The notes: generated from the letters alone by a model not told the origin. Numbered from the stretch's first letter, positions 22,990-35,978 are shown. The stretch is DNA of 64,000 nt from Gnetum montanum (GCA_015680685.1 MNCI01005003.1:73743-137742); one strand, 5' to 3'. A program made the numbers and translations.

Positions 22990-25900
22990 TACTATAATCC
23001 ATTGTATGGCATTCTTTTAAAAAATCCATAACATACTTTCTTAAGTTACCTATATGTGTCTTAATGACTAATGCATTTGAAAACTAAGAAAATAAGTAAG
23101 AAGCTTAAGTTAAACATTTTAAATTTGTTAACAATTAATTTTAGACTTTTCTAATTAGTTAAGAATTATTCCTAATTATCATAATATCATCAACCTATAG
23201 AAACATTATTATATCCTTCCATAAGTCCTTTGTTTACAGAACATAAATACTAACATTTTTAATTGATATTTTGAATCCCCATTCATGTATAAATTCATCA
23301 AAATTTATGTACCATTCACAAGAAGTTTTCTTTAACCCATAAATGGATTTTTTAAATTTGCAAACATGATTAGATAACTTTGAATCCAGAAAACCTTTAG
23401 GCTAATATAAAGAAATATCTTCTTACAAACCTTCATTTAAGAAAGTAAACTTAACCTCAAGTTGATAAAATTTTTAATTATAGGTGATAATTATGGTTAT
23501 GATACATTGTATAGTCTATAGCTTCATGGTGGAAGAAAAGATTTTTTTATAATTATTATCCTTCCTCTATGGAAAACCCCAAACAATATTTAGGGCTTTA
23601 TATTTTCCTATCATGTTATCAATTTTTCTTTTAATGTAAAAATTTCATATAATTGTTATCATTTTCATCTTTAGCAAATCTTGAACCTATTCCTACATAC
23701 CATTTTGCATTAATACATTGTATTCTACTTTCATTTAATCATACCAATATTTATTTTACATATTGGTCAAATTAGAATGATTTTCTAAAATAAAATTTTC
23801 TTCACTTAGTTTTCTCAAAGGCATTTCATTTATATGCTATAAAACTAATAGTATTAAATCTTTTAATTGATTTTTAAACCATTCTCATTGCAAGTGTATA
23901 GAGAAATTTGTGAAATTGAATTCTTAATTTGCATCATCTTCATTTAAGATCTTATAACATTGTGAATCACTTTTGATTTTATAAGGGATTACCATATCTT
24001 CTATTGTGGATTGTTGACTTACAATGTCATCTAATTTGTAAAATAGTTTATCAAATAATATATCATGAGATTCAACTATTTTTTGCTCCTTGATATCCTA
24101 CATAAATTAGGCTTATGATCTAAAGAATACTCAAGTAGCAATTCCACCATTACCATTGGATTCAACACAACATGCTTATGAAACATGAACATAATATGTC
24201 TTCCTAAAACGATGAAGATGAGGTATTGGCACATATATATTATCATATCATTTCTTTACTAGAGGGTTATCATTCAAAGTTGTAATTATAGTTTTGAAAA
24301 TTGTGTAAATAAAATAATTTGCTACCTCAATTTTGACATTCAGTTATCATGCATCATAAATCTAACTATATTTGTTATTAATCTATTTTTTTCTACAATA
24401 GCATATTGGTGTTGTATGTATGACACTATGAAGACTTTTCACATACCATTAATATTACAATAAGCTTTAAATTTATTAGAAAATTATTTTTCATCATTGT
24501 CAAATCTTATAATTTTTATCTTTATATTCTTCTTCATCAAAGTTATTACTTTGAAATGCTTAAATTTTTCAAAAACTTGTGACTTATGTTCCAAGCCATA
24601 AAGACACATCATTTGATTGAAATCATTAATAAAAATAATAAAGTATCTTACATTTTTTATTCCTTGTAGCATAAATGTATTAGAAACATCTAAATGAATG
24701 ACTTCATGTGATCTTATTATTTTAATTTTAATGTCTTGAAACTGGTAGAAGGTGCTTGTTCCTAATCTTACATGCTTCACAATCAAATTCTTAATGTTCT
24801 TCAAATTTAGGAATTTCATGATATAATTGATGCATTCTTCTTAAGGTTTTAAAATTTGCATGTCCAAGTCTCAAATGGCAATTCAATAATTGATTCTACT
24901 TAATTGAAAAATACAAACATTCAATAAGACATCTACTAATTTAAATATACTATTATAAGATACATTGTAGGCCAATATCTCATTATCATAGTTTATAGTG
25001 CAGTATGAATTATCATGATCATTTTTATTAAATTCAATATATAAATATTCATTAAAAAGTTAATATATAAAGTATTTAGTCATGGAAAATGTAATACTAT
25101 AACAAGAATCTTTAGACTTAGATTGGAAACATTCATGTTTGATTTTTATTAATTTATTATCACCAATCCTTATGAAATGAGGCTTTATTTTAACCTTTAT
25201 ATCAATTAACAATGATTAACTACTAGTAAAATGTTGTAAGGAACTAGAAATAATTCATATAGAAATGTTAGATGTATCATTGTCTATGGTGATTGCATGG
25301 AAATAAATCATTGAAGGTTTTGATTCGTCTTTTATAACATTGATAGATTGGGCTTTGAATTAGATTACTTTTCATTTTTCATAAAAAGTTATTTCATCCT
25401 ATTTTTAGTAGATTTATTAATCTTTTACTTGGTCATTACATTTTGTTTAGGATTATTTGAATTTTAATAATAGTGATCTATGTCATCAATACTCTCTTTC
25501 TTACAAATATAACAATACATGGATGACTACTTTATTTTTTTATCATTTTCATTATTCACCATTATTTCTTAAGAGAAGACTTTAATGTTGGAGATGTATT
25601 AATGTTGGAGATGTATTTCAGATTCTTCTTCTAACACATTCATACAAAACACCATCATTGTATATGTCTTTCCACCATTTTCATTGTTTGATGGAAGATA
25701 ACATACGATGGTGGAAGAACTCTTAACAAATAGAACTTAATAGTCTATTTAACACTCAGGCATTCTATGCCTGAACAATGACTTGCAATAGGGAGATATT
25801 CTCAAGTTTACCTTCTTTCAATGTTAAGGAGCTTAACTAATTTTTAACGGATATAATCTTTGATTTTTTTTAACTTCAAATGGTTCCTTGAATTTCCTCC

Positions 25901-26420
25901 ACATATTTTATGTAGTCTTATTTTTTCACAAGTTGCAGAAATTCTTTACACAGTCTCAAGACTATCAACATTTATATACTTTTGTTATTACTTTTCACCA
26001 TAGTGGTTTCAATCAATGATTTTTTGAAATCATTTTCTTAAAGTAAAAATCTCATCNATCATCACTGTTAATGTAATTTTCAATTTGAGAATGATCAATA
26101 GGAGAAAAGCTTCTTCATTTCTTTGTATTCTTGTTCTTATAAGATCATTATCTTGGAAAAGATTGTGGAATGGATCCTTTTAGGATCTATTGAGGTGAGT
26201 CATTACTAGAACCAGATAACTTCTTACATATGAGAGAATGAAGTAGGTGGTAAGAAATCTTGTACTAGTGGTATGTAAGGTCTATATAATGAAGATAAAG
26301 TAGTGGAATGATCTTTATAGGTTGGTATTTCATCAATTGTAGATTAGAACTAATTTTTAATATCATTATTAAAAAATAGTATTCATAAGAATCTAGCTAC
26401 TATATTGGTATCATTAAGAT
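22990..26420 (-). pseudogene. Ty1/copia Gag-Pol remnant
   Basis: The minus strand gives, in order: a zinc-knuckle-like CYICKKESIDDIDH at about 25515-25475; a GAG-pre-integrase-like piece with NLIVKHVRLG near 24790; integrase core with IIRSHEVIHLDVS, KNVRYFIIFINDF and KSQVFEKFKHF at 24720-24490; and RT with YQLEVKFTFLNEGL, NHVCKFKKSIYGLKK and CEWYINFDEFIHEWGF at about 23490-23260. These fit the Ty1/copia signatures HSDVCGP, RYFVTFIDDFSR, QLDVKxAFLNGxL and VCKLKKSLYGLKQxPRxWY. Integrase before RT is the copia order. Stops and frameshifts are common, RNase H is unclear, and no LTRs were found. The 26420 limit is approximate: upstream of the knuckle only weak Gag-like translation is seen. Confidence 0.82.
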
Positions 26421-26599
26421 TATGACATTAATCTCTATGTTTGCAAATTGTATTGCTATTGTTAGTACTACTCATGCAACTAAGGAATTTCATTCAAAAT
26501 TCTCATATAATAATGTAGTTCATTCAAGTATTTGGAAGAGTTATTTCAAGATAAATTATTAATAAAGCCTAATAATGATTAATGTCTTGAAGCATTTTA

Positions 26600-27185
26600 A
26601 TAGGAAGACATAATTAAGTGTTTATGCACAAGATATGAAGGATTTGCATGTCCAAGTGACAAAATGATCAGTAAAGAAGGTTGAAGAAGTATTACAAAAA
26701 AAGAATTAGGATAAAAAGAGATTCAAACTTGAGGTTGATGATATTATTTAAATTCATTTAAAGAATAAAAAATAAAAGTGAATTTAACCAAATTGAAAGC
26801 CAAGAAGATGATAAATTTCTAAATTAAAATCAAAATCAATGATAATTATTTTGAGATATTTGTTCCTAATGATGTTCATAAGTGTTTTATGTTTAATGTC
26901 ATAGATTTGGTTCATTATGATGAGTAAAATAATAATAAATCATAAGAAAGTAGCATGAAGAATTTTTGACCTACTAGTATGACTTCTAAATGTTCTAATA
27001 AGAGGAAGGCTATTGTACTCAAGAAGAGAAAGGCTTCAAGCACTAGAATAGTAAAGAGGTTTGAGTACTTGATCTAGTGGAAGGAGCAAAATACTGATGA
27101 TGATATATGGATGTATGAGATTTACTTGGGTGAGTGGGGCATCATCAATGCCTCCAAACCTTGTTCACATGAGTTTGCTTTTTGA
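26600..27185 (+). pseudogene. Ty3/gypsy integrase C-terminus with chromodomain-like end
   Basis: The plus strand gives DLHVQVTK, RFKLEVDDII, then NLTKLKAKKM, KINDNYFEIFVPNDV and FNVIDLVHY between about 26640 and 26930. This matches the known end of chromovirus integrases (DLHxQV, RRFxxFxxGDxVMVHL, KLKxKKxGPFKIxKKINDNAY, FNVxDLxxY). At about 27045-27110, KRFEYLI*WKEQNTDDD follows, resembling a chromodomain core (EYLVKWKGxxxxxxTWE). Both pieces contain stops. The rest of the element was not recognised, so it is an isolated 3' pol fragment. The chromodomain call is weaker than the integrase call. Confidence 0.7.
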
Positions 27186-27924
27186 ATAGTGCAAAAGTTG
27201 GTGTAGAAACACTTTCCAATAAATGTTATAATTTTCTTACCTCTATTTATTGTAGAATTCATAGGTGTAAAAATTTAAGGTTTATATAAACTAGTGAAAT
27301 TCATTTCATTAAGAAAACATAATGAGTATAACAAATAGATAAAATGTAGCTACATAACCTTAAGGCAATCCATTGTTAAAATATGTGAAGTAAAAAAATA
27401 ATATAGAGAAGTAACAAGAATTAAGAATTATCAATGAGTATATATTAGGCTTTGTTGCTTGAGAATTAGAAGAAGTATAGAATAATAAGTACTAAATTAT
27501 GAATGATAGAAATCCATGGTTACGTCTATACAGACTCAAAGTGTGGATAAATACTCAACATAATATCATACAAAAAGTATAGAAGATAAACCTAAGATAA
27601 TGACATTGATAGTAATTATGTGATATGTAATTAATGATTCCTATGTGTCTTTTATTTATATATAGAATATGACAATATAATCTATTTATCTCTTCTAGAA
27701 CATAACATACATGTATTTTCATCAATATACGTACATCCTTCTACATGATAATTAACTAATCATGTCTTTTATGTAAACCACAATGATTTTACCTCTTTAT
27801 TATAGCATGAACATTAAGGTTAATAATTATAGGATTAGTTAATAATAGGGAGTCTATTGTTGAAGTTTGAATTTAATTTTAGTTCAATTATGAGTTTTAA
27901 CTATTTTTGACTTATAGCAATAGC
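27186..27924. other. AT-rich spacer, nothing recognised
   Basis: No coding or repeat structure could be supported. Confidence 0.3.
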
Positions 27925-28160
27925 AATTTTTGACATGTATGAAGGAGCTACCACTAAAATTAGAAGACTATGGAATAACATCTCATTTTCCAATCACAGT
28001 AGGTCTACATCAAGGATCTAAACTTAGCTTGTACTTATTTAACATTATTATGGATGAATTAACAAAGAAAATTAAAGATGAAATCCCTTGATGTCTACTA
28101 GTTTTAGTTGATATTGTGTTGGTGAATATAGATTAAGAAAATATTACTACTAAAATAGAT
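27925..28160 (+). pseudogene. LINE-type reverse transcriptase fragment
   Basis: The plus strand gives ITSHFPITVGLHQGSKLS, then LYLFNIIMDELTKKI, a short Pro/Cys block, LVDIVLVNID (position of the FADDIVLV motif, with the first Asp lost) and a TKIDT..HTL continuation. The pattern FPITVGLHQGSxLSPYLFxLVMDELTxxI is well known from plant non-LTR RTs and differs from the LINE at 17950-19420, so a second LINE lineage is present. Only this core is recognisable; the flanks are unassigned. Confidence 0.78.
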
Positions 28161-28786
28161 ACTTGAAAACATACTCTATGATGAAGTTAAGGACTATAAT
28201 ATCATAGATGTACTACTATATCCCAATACACAATGTCATAGATACAATGTAATGGATCATGACCATTACTATGAATACAAGTTCATCATCGTGTTAAAAA
28301 TAAGTTTTCAGCCAACACTTAGTGAAATTCTTGTAGTTTGTTTTCTCGAAATTAGAGTTAGTTGTGAGTGCTTATAGTATGATGAATTATAACTATACAT
28401 TATCTTTATTCGAGTAGATTATTCCTAGACAAAATTCATGAATGATAACAAAGATTGAGACTTTTTTCATCATTAGAGTATCTCACAGAGAATAGATTTA
28501 CTTTCCATATTATTTACTTTTATTATGTCATTTAAAATTTCAATGATCATTAGTAAGAAAAAATGAGTATGACTAGTAGTAATTTTTCTTGATTCACTTA
28601 GTAGTAAAGTTACTTCATAATCCTAGCAACAATTACATCAGCCTAGGATGTGTACGAAAAACTAGAAATAGATACGTATCATGAGTATGCTAGAATAGTC
28701 TTACATTTTTGTACTTATATTTAGAATTTCTAATCAGTTTTATCATGTCTACTTTTAGCATACTTAACGCTAACCAACATCATTTT
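28161..28786. other. AT-rich spacer, nothing recognised
   Basis: This could be the decayed C-terminal part of the LINE RT upstream, but no motif was found. Confidence 0.3.
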
Positions 28787-29930
28787 TTAGGATAATTGAA
28801 CTTAGAAGGTGGGATGAATAAGTTCCTCAAATTAAAATTTAATCAACCAAATCACACATCAAATTTAACATGGTTCCCCAACTTGGATAGTCCACACTTA
28901 AAGGGTAGTTCACTAGCACACCTCTAGACATTGTTATTCTCAAAATGTGATTTGAAGGGTACCACACCCTATACAAGCTCTAAACTTCACTTCGATGTGA
29001 TTCGATGCCATGAATCCACTCAACCACACAAGGTATTGACAAGCTTAAAATGTGGTTTCTAGGATCCCACAACTTTTACAACTTGAGCTCCACTCCAAAG
29101 TGTTGTGATGCTACACTAACACTCAATCTCGCAAGATCTCTACAAGCTCAACGATAATTCCTTTCCACAAGAAGCACATCAACCTCATAGGGCAATAAAA
29201 GAGAATAAAAAATTACAAGGAAAGGATGCAATAAATTTGCAGCTCCTTGCACTTTGAGGAACAACATAATAGATCTCTTATAAGAGCATAAAAGATACTA
29301 TAATGAGGCATATAGATACAATAGAATAATTTGCACAATGATTGCTTGATGCTGATAGTTGCTCTCATTTAACACTTGTACATTTCCCAAGAGAATGAGG
29401 TCTTATTTATAGCATAGATGTTTCCAAAATCACCTTGAAATTCATGCATTAGCTATCTAATGATCACTAGAGACATCTTCTTTGAGACTAATACGTCTTT
29501 CTGCATTAGACTTTGATTCATAAGAGACATCTTCTCCACAAGGATGACATCTTCTTCACAAGAAAGATGTCTACTATTTCTAAAAGATGTCTTCTTTTGA
29601 GTAATCTTTAACTTAACAAAGACATCTTCATCATTAGGAAGACATCTTTTCTTGATGGAAGATGTCTATTTTTTCTTGGAGACATCTTTCTGCAATAAGT
29701 TCTTTACTACTAAGGCTTCCCTTTGATCACTGGAGTTGAGCTTTGAGGTCTTCATTTCTTGTCCATCCACTTTGAACTCCTGCATGCTTTCTTGAGTTCT
29801 TGTAGATGTCCTTGATCTCTCCTTTTGTTCACATGCATGTTCTTTCCCTACAAACAAAAAAACAACACAAGCATCCTTGTTCTCCATGTTTCTTAAGGTT
29901 TTGACATAGTAAAAGGTCAAAAATCTTGCC
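28787..29930 (-). repeat. 3' LTR of the gag-only copia element
   Basis: Aligns along its length with 33179-34319. Shared words include TTGAACTTAGAAG, CTAGCACACCTC, ACTTTGAGG.ACAACA, AAAGCACATCAACCT in variant forms, and TTAAGGTTTTGACATA at the far end. The first bases are decayed (TTAGGATAATTG against TGAGGATTGTTG). It carries a dense cluster of AGATGTC/GACATCT words at 29460-29690. Confidence 0.8.
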
Positions 29931-32199
29931 CTTTTTGGAAATGTCAAAAAATTAAAAAAATGGGTTAGTCCCACAATACACATAGACACTTCACTTATCC
30001 ATTTCAAACGTAAACAAAAAGAGAATGAATAGAAATTTCTAAGAAGATATATCATTTTAGAATAGATAGTTATTGACAGCCATTGCATATGAATTACTCC
30101 TCATGAATGGATCTTTATCAAAGGAAACATGTTCAAGCATCAAAAATAATGATTCACAGTATAAATGTGCATAACATTTCAATATTCTATTTTGAAAACT
30201 ACACATCTTATTCCTTCCATAGAGCTAATAAAGATAGGTTTTATGAAAGAGGAGCCCTTCATCTGCATAGCTAATCTAGGATGTTGAATGGATATCCTAG
30301 AGTAAGAAACCTATTGCTACACCAAGGATCCATATGAAGTAATCAATTAATTAAATAGAAACTCTAGATTGAAACCATGCATATTACAATATATAAGAAA
30401 TTTTAACTTAGGGCTTTTAGTACAGATGAATTTTCCACACATTTACAAAAACCACAATCACATCATATAAAAAAAATAGTCATGATAATACCAAATAACT
30501 CCTCTTGTAAGTGCTTATTATTGGAACTAACACGACACCTTGAAGAAAATATTAACATAAGATAGATGATCATAATACTCCAAAGCAGATAAGCAACCTA
30601 TCTTATCATGCTAAATGTATTAAAAGAGAAACCAAACATATAAAAAATTTTCTATATATATAGATATCTCATGGCTTACCAAAAGAAATTAGAAGCATCA
30701 TTTCTAGTACCAATGAGAGTACTTGAGATATTGAAAGGTGAGTATAGGAAAGATCTTCTTTAGATAAAAATCATAAAATATTACCAAATGAGAAGGCTCT
30801 TCTTTGCACATTTTTTAATGAGGGAGAGTTGAAATGAAGTTTTTCCACTTAAGTGCATTTCATAAAAGTATCAAAGGAATTCCCCTACACTAGTGACCTC
30901 TTGGATGATAATTAGTGATAGGCACAGGCTCCCCCTACATATGTGTAGATTCTAAAGATTCCCTTTAATTCAAGTCAATCTCTTCCCATCAAAGTACCAA
31001 CCCTACAAATCAATGTGGAGACTAGGGTCTCCTATTAATAGTACTAATAGTTCCTCTAAAAATTTTCTTCAAAAGATTCATGTTTTTTAATCAAAGAAAC
31101 CAATTCAAAATATTGAATATTCAAAAGAAATATCTTAAGAAAGCATAATAAACAATTTATATTTCATAATGAATTTACATGCAACCAAGATAAGTATCCA
31201 ATAAATTCATTATAATTGCCACATCACAAACTTTCATAAATCATGTTTATATGTATCAAAAAATGATATAAAAGACAATATAAAAAATTATATAAGAGAG
31301 AAAATCCTATAGGATCTAATCTAGAGAAAAAATTCCATATATATTTAAAAAAATTAGACTTTTTAAAAAAATTTAGCAAGAAAGAACATAAAAAGTTGAC
31401 TTACATTGCTTGCAATTGAGAGGAAGAAGATTAATGAAGTTTGAGATGAGATCCTCTATCATGAAGTACCTTCTTACCTTTTGGTTCTTTCTCATTATAT
31501 CTTTCATATGATGACTCTAATTATTTATGTTCTACTTGATCACTTATTGCATCCCTTGTGTCTCTAAGGAAATTTTGAATTCTCCATTTCTTTTCATTTT
31601 TAGCTACTGTTATCTAAAAAATATCCTTACCAAAACCTTTTTGACAAGACTAAGCATCAATCTTATTTTGAACATCATGAGAATACCCAAGGTTTTTTTT
31701 ACTACCACAATTTTTTCAAACAAGTAAATTATTCTCCTCACAAATGGCATTTCCAAACCTGATTATGCTTGTGTTTGAGCTTGAGCTTGTATTCTCTAGA
31801 GAGAATTTTTCTTCAATTTCTTCCCTAGGCTTTCTTTCATGCATTTCTCCTTCTATAAAATCTCTACAATCCTTATTTAAAGGGGTTAGATGTTGAATCT
31901 CAACTCTTATATCTAAGATCTTTCTTTTTAACTGCATCTGAATCGCATCAAGTTTTTTATTCAAAAATTTCTTTACCTTTCCAATTAAGTAATGAAGGAT
32001 GAGAATCTCTCTTCATAATTCACTATACCTTTCATTAGTTTTACCTTGTATATCATTAGAATATTGAGGCAAATCTTCCTCCATTAGAGTCATGCATATG
32101 AGTTGAGAATCTTTGGTAGAGTCATCTACTTCCTCTTCACTTTGATCACCATCATCCCAACTTGTATAGAAGTTGGCATTTTTTTAACTCCTCATCATT
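29931..32199 (-). other. interior of gag-only copia element without recognised pol genes
   Basis: The minus strand has a polar open stretch at 31964-31716 (82 codons, Lys/Glu-rich, Ser run) and little else. No integrase or RT motif was found. The AGGGGGAG purine run near 30935 (minus) resembles the polypurine tract region usual near copia 3' LTRs, but it lies 1 kb from the LTR. Confidence 0.45.
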
Positions 32200-33126
32200 G
32201 GATCTATTCTTTGATTTTACCCTACTATTGCTAGGACATTCGGGGGCCATATGGCCTCTTCCTCCACAAATCTAGCATTCTATAGAAGAGAAATCTAAGT
32301 TAGAATTTAAAAATTTTTTACGTCTTCTTTTACCTTTGAACAAATTGGACCTTTGCTGAGTTGAGCCCTTACTTCTTCTTGCTATTAATTGTTGTAGCTT
32401 CCTTTAGAGGAAGGCTATCTCATCTTCATTACCCTCATCATGCTAATTGATCTCCTTCTCCTTGAAGGCAGTCTTTAGAGAAATGGGTTTTCCTTAGATA
32501 GTTCATTCACTTATGAGATTCATTTCATAAGCAATGAGAGCACTTTGAAGCTCTTCAAATTTTAGATTTGAAAATTCTCTAATTTTCTCCATGGCCATGA
32601 CCTTTGGTTTGAACTTTGATTGAAGTGTTATGATTATTTTAATAATGACATTGCTCTCTAGCAGATCTTTACCAGTACCTCTAATAGCCACAACAAGATC
32701 ATTCCCTCTACAAAAGTAATCTTTTATTTTCTCACCTTCTCTCATTTTCAGCTTATCATATTCACTTTGTAAAAGTGACAACTTAGATTGTTTAACTATA
32801 TAGGTTCCTTCATAAGTAGCCTTTAATGTTTGACAAGTTTCTTTGTCTATTCCAACTACTTTATTAAACTGAGATTTATTCAAAGTGCAATATAAACAAT
32901 TTTTGGCCTTTAAGTCAAACATAAACTTATCTTTCTCCTATTGTATCTATTTATTGCGAGGCTTGATGGTTCTAGTGGAGCTATCGACAAGTGACGTGTA
33001 GCCTTCAATGATGGACTCCCAAACATTGAACTCCATAGATTTGAAGAATCCTTGCAACCTAGCTGTCAAATAGGTGAAGTTGAATCCATCAAACATGGAT
33101 TTCTTTGTATAAGATGTCCCATCCAT
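32200..33126 (-). pseudogene. copia-type Gag (UBN2-like) with zinc knuckle
   Basis: From an ATG at 33126 (minus) the product starts MDGTSYTKKSMFDGFNFTY, then reaches the intact stretch 32922-32503 with DLKAKNCLYCTLNKSQFN, LLQSEYDKLKMREGEKI, KDYFCRGNDLVVAIRG and LQSALIAYEMNLISE. These are hallmarks of the UBN2 Gag domain of plant copia elements. The knuckle at 32280-32234 reads C-stop-ICGGRGHMAPEC, a CCHC motif with a stop at a former codon. Two or more stops or frame changes break the frame between the start and 32922. Non-functional but easily recognised. Confidence 0.85.
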
Positions 33127-33163
33127 TGTCCACTCTTGAAGCTAATGATGAAGAAGAGTACTA

Positions 33164-33176
33164 GGCTCCAATACCA
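33164..33176 (-). promoter_or_regulatory. primer-binding site, initiator tRNA-Met type
   Basis: The minus strand reads TGGTATTGGAGCC two bases after the end of the 5' LTR. The canonical plant copia site is TGGTATCAGAGCC; the CA to TG change is the only difference. It fixes the element's orientation as minus. Confidence 0.8.
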
Positions 33177-33178
33177 CC

Positions 33179-34319
33179 TGAGGATTGTTGAACTTAGAAG
33201 GGGGATGAATAAGTTCTTAAATTAAAAATTAATTAGGCAAAGCACACACCAAGTTTAACATGGTTTCCAAAATTTTCTTGTCCATACTAAGAGGGTAATT
33301 TGCTAGCACACCTCCAAACTTTGTTTCTCTTAAAATGTGGTTTAAAGGGTACCATACCTTGGGCAAGCTCTAAGCTCTACTCTAGAGTGATTTGACTCCA
33401 AGAATTCACTCAACCCCACAAGGTTCTAATAATCTTAGAATGTGATTTCTAGGACCCCATAACCTTTACAACTTGAGCTTTGCTATATAGAGTGTTGTGG
33501 TGCTATGCTAACACTTAATCCTATAGGATCCCAATAAGCTCAAGGATGATGCCTTCCCACAAAAAGCACATCAACCTTGCAGGGCAACAAAAGAGAAATA
33601 AAACTTATAAGAAAAGGATGCAGAAAAGTTTTAGGTCCTTACACTTTGAGGTACAACACAATAGATCTCTTATAGCAGTACAAAGGATAGCACAATGAGA
33701 CACACAAATATAGTAGACTAATTTTCACAATCATTTCTTGATGTTGACACTTGCTTGCATTCAACACTTGCCCATTTCCTAAGAGAATGATGTCTTCTAA
33801 TAGCCACGATGTTTTTGAAATCACCTTGGAATTTTTGAAAAGGCTATCTAACAATAAATAGAGATGTCTTCTTTGATATTGAGATGTATTTCTACATTAC
33901 ACTTCTATTTGGGATAGATACCTTCTCCACAAGAAAGATGTCTTTTTCACAAGGAAGATGTTTGCTATTTCTAAAATACGTCTTCCTCTAAGAGACCTTC
34001 AACTTGGCCAAGACATCTTCATCATTAGAGAGATTTTTTTGCTTGATAGAAGATGTCTAATGTTTCTTGGATATGTCTTTCTATAATACGTTTTTTAATA
34101 CTAAGGCTTCCATTTGATCACTGGAGTTGACCTTTGAGGTCTTCATTCCTTATCCATCCACTTTGAACTCCCACATGATTTCTTGAGATCTTGTAGATGT
34201 CTGTAAGCTCTCCTTTTATCCAAATCCATGTTCTATCCCTACAAACACAACCACATAAGCATCGTTGTTCTTCATGTTTCTTAAGGTTTTGACATATCAA
34301 AAGGTTAACAATTTTAGCA
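33179..34319 (-). repeat. 5' LTR of the gag-only copia element
   Basis: Starts TGAGGATTG and ends TTTTAGCA in plus coordinates. It pairs with 28787-29930 and abuts the primer-binding site. The AGATGTC/GACATCT word cluster is also present here, at about 33855-34085. Confidence 0.82.
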
Positions 34320-34864
34320 TATGCCTCACTAAGAGCTATACCATACATTTTTCATCTTGCTATCTCTAACTAGAAAGATGATGATCACAAAATCATTATC
34401 AACTCACTAGTATAGTTACATTGCCCATTTACAGCTTACGATCTAGTCACATGTGAATACTTGTGACTTGTAAGGTTGAGTGTTGGAATTTTCTACTACT
34501 CATCCTTAGCATTGTTACTAGGGATGTGTTATTATTTGCAAGTTAGTTAATCTTACACACTTCATTGTTTCAAGTATCATCAATATTTTCTTTTATACTT
34601 AGAATAATTTTTCAAGATATAAATACCTAAGCATCAATCAAATTAAAATGGATTTCATATCCAAAGTGAAATCTCAACCTACTATTAATATTAATGAAAG
34701 TAATGATAAAAACTATAATAAAGAATATTGGAATGCACCAATGCATTCTGATATGCTCATGCTAATCCTTATTATTTTGATTTTGTATTTATTTTCTATC
34801 ATGATGAATAATTCAAATGAAGAAATTTACAAGGCAACATTATCTTTCCACTGAAATACTCAAC
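34320..34864. other. spacer between the copia element and element A
   Basis: A 68-codon open stretch (34648-34854) with a hydrophobic segment is present but unsupported by any family resemblance. This is the original left flank of the element A insertion. Confidence 0.35.
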
Positions 34865-34869
34865 ATTAT
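34865..34869. repeat. left target-site duplication of element A (ATTAT)
   Basis: Five bases directly before TGAAACACC of the 5' LTR. The right copy at 57906-57910 is ATCAT; a single C/T transition separates them. Confidence 0.65.
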
Positions 34870-35977
34870 TGAAACACCTCAAGGAAAATTTAATGTTGTA
34901 ATGTAAAGGCCCATACCCCAAATTTTCATTGTAATTTGGTGAAAATATAAAGGTAGATACAATTGCCTTATTTTCTCCAAAGATCCTATATGATGACATT
35001 GTATCAATAGTTCTAAGAAATTCTCAATGTAAAAATGAGATTTGCAACCCACAAGCTACAAATTCCATGCATCTTATCTTATGAATGTCAAAAATGCCTT
35101 ACAGGCCATAAGTGTCATGTGTTCTAGCTTGTGCAAAGACAAAAAATATACCACAAGCTGCAAATTCTATGTATGAAATCTTATGAAAGTGAAAAAGGCT
35201 CCATATGCTATGAAATTTGACATTTTTTGTCTCATATGATGAGCACCTTAGATACACACAATGTTCAACATATGAGGTCACCATGTGGGACTTAGGCTTT
35301 AGTTTCACATGATGGATGTTTTAATCCCACATAATGGGTAGTTTATGAAGTCAATGAGTGGAACTTAGATTTTTAGTCCACAAGCTACAAATTGACCAAG
35401 AAGTCATTTGTAACACCCAAAATTATAGCAAATGCTAGTGTTACTAAATTGCAACCTATAAATGCCAAATTCAAATCCTTTTTGGGGATCTATTGGCAAT
35501 CTTTTCTTAGTAAGAAAAATTTGTACCACACTTGTACTCTAAAGATTAAGTAGTAGCAAAGAACAAAGAAGATATTGTAGATTTTTGTGGCCTTTCTTAG
35601 CCTTTTATAGTGTAGATCATGCATGTAGAAAGGTATAGTCAAGTGTAGAACACAACCTACCTCCTATGCCATATTTCAAAGTTATTTTTGTGTTTTTTGG
35701 GTTTTTAAAATCCATTTATTTACACTTTTTAAACTTTTTTGTTTACAATATTTTTACCAGTATTTAATACAAAATTTGTAGTCTTTTAGCCTTATTTTCT
35801 TTCCACTTTTTATGCATATTCCACAATATTCAATAATAGACTTTCCAAGTCCCTAAGTAATTAGCAAGACTATCCAAGGTGCTTTGGATGCTTTTCAAAG
35901 CCTATGGATATGTGAGTTAAACTATCTTACATAGGAACTTTTACTTTGCCAACACTGAAATTTTCTGTCATTATAAT
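34870..35977 (+). repeat. 5' LTR of element A
   Basis: Starts TGAAACACCTCAAGG and ends GTCATTATA. It aligns with 56825-57905 through words such as ATTGCCTTATTTTC, AAGATCCTATATGATG, TCACCATGTGGGACTTAGGC and ACTTTTTAAACTTTTTTGT. The terminal CA has become TA. The PBS-like sequence follows directly. Confidence 0.85.
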
Positions 35978-35978
35978 T

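Larger units (their letters stand above)
28787..34319 (-). mobile_element. non-autonomous Ty1/copia LTR element carrying only gag
   Basis: Two direct copies of an LTR (28787-29930 and 33179-34319) flank a 3.2-kb interior. On the minus strand the 5' LTR is followed after 2 nt by a primer-binding site TGGTATTGGAGCC, close to the initiator-Met type TGGTATCAGAGCC, then by gag starting at 33126. After a zinc knuckle the interior has no recognisable protease, integrase or RT. An AGGGGGAG purine run lies near 30935. The element is thus gag-only, either a stable non-autonomous form or a deletion derivative. Both LTRs are diverged, so it is old. No target-site duplication was recognised (flanks ATTTT and TATGC). 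Confidence 0.78.

Noticed and set aside
29666-30088. 140-codon minus-strand open frame
   Set aside because: Spans the border of the copia 3' LTR and interior; composition explained by AGATGTC-type repeats, and no domain is recognisable.
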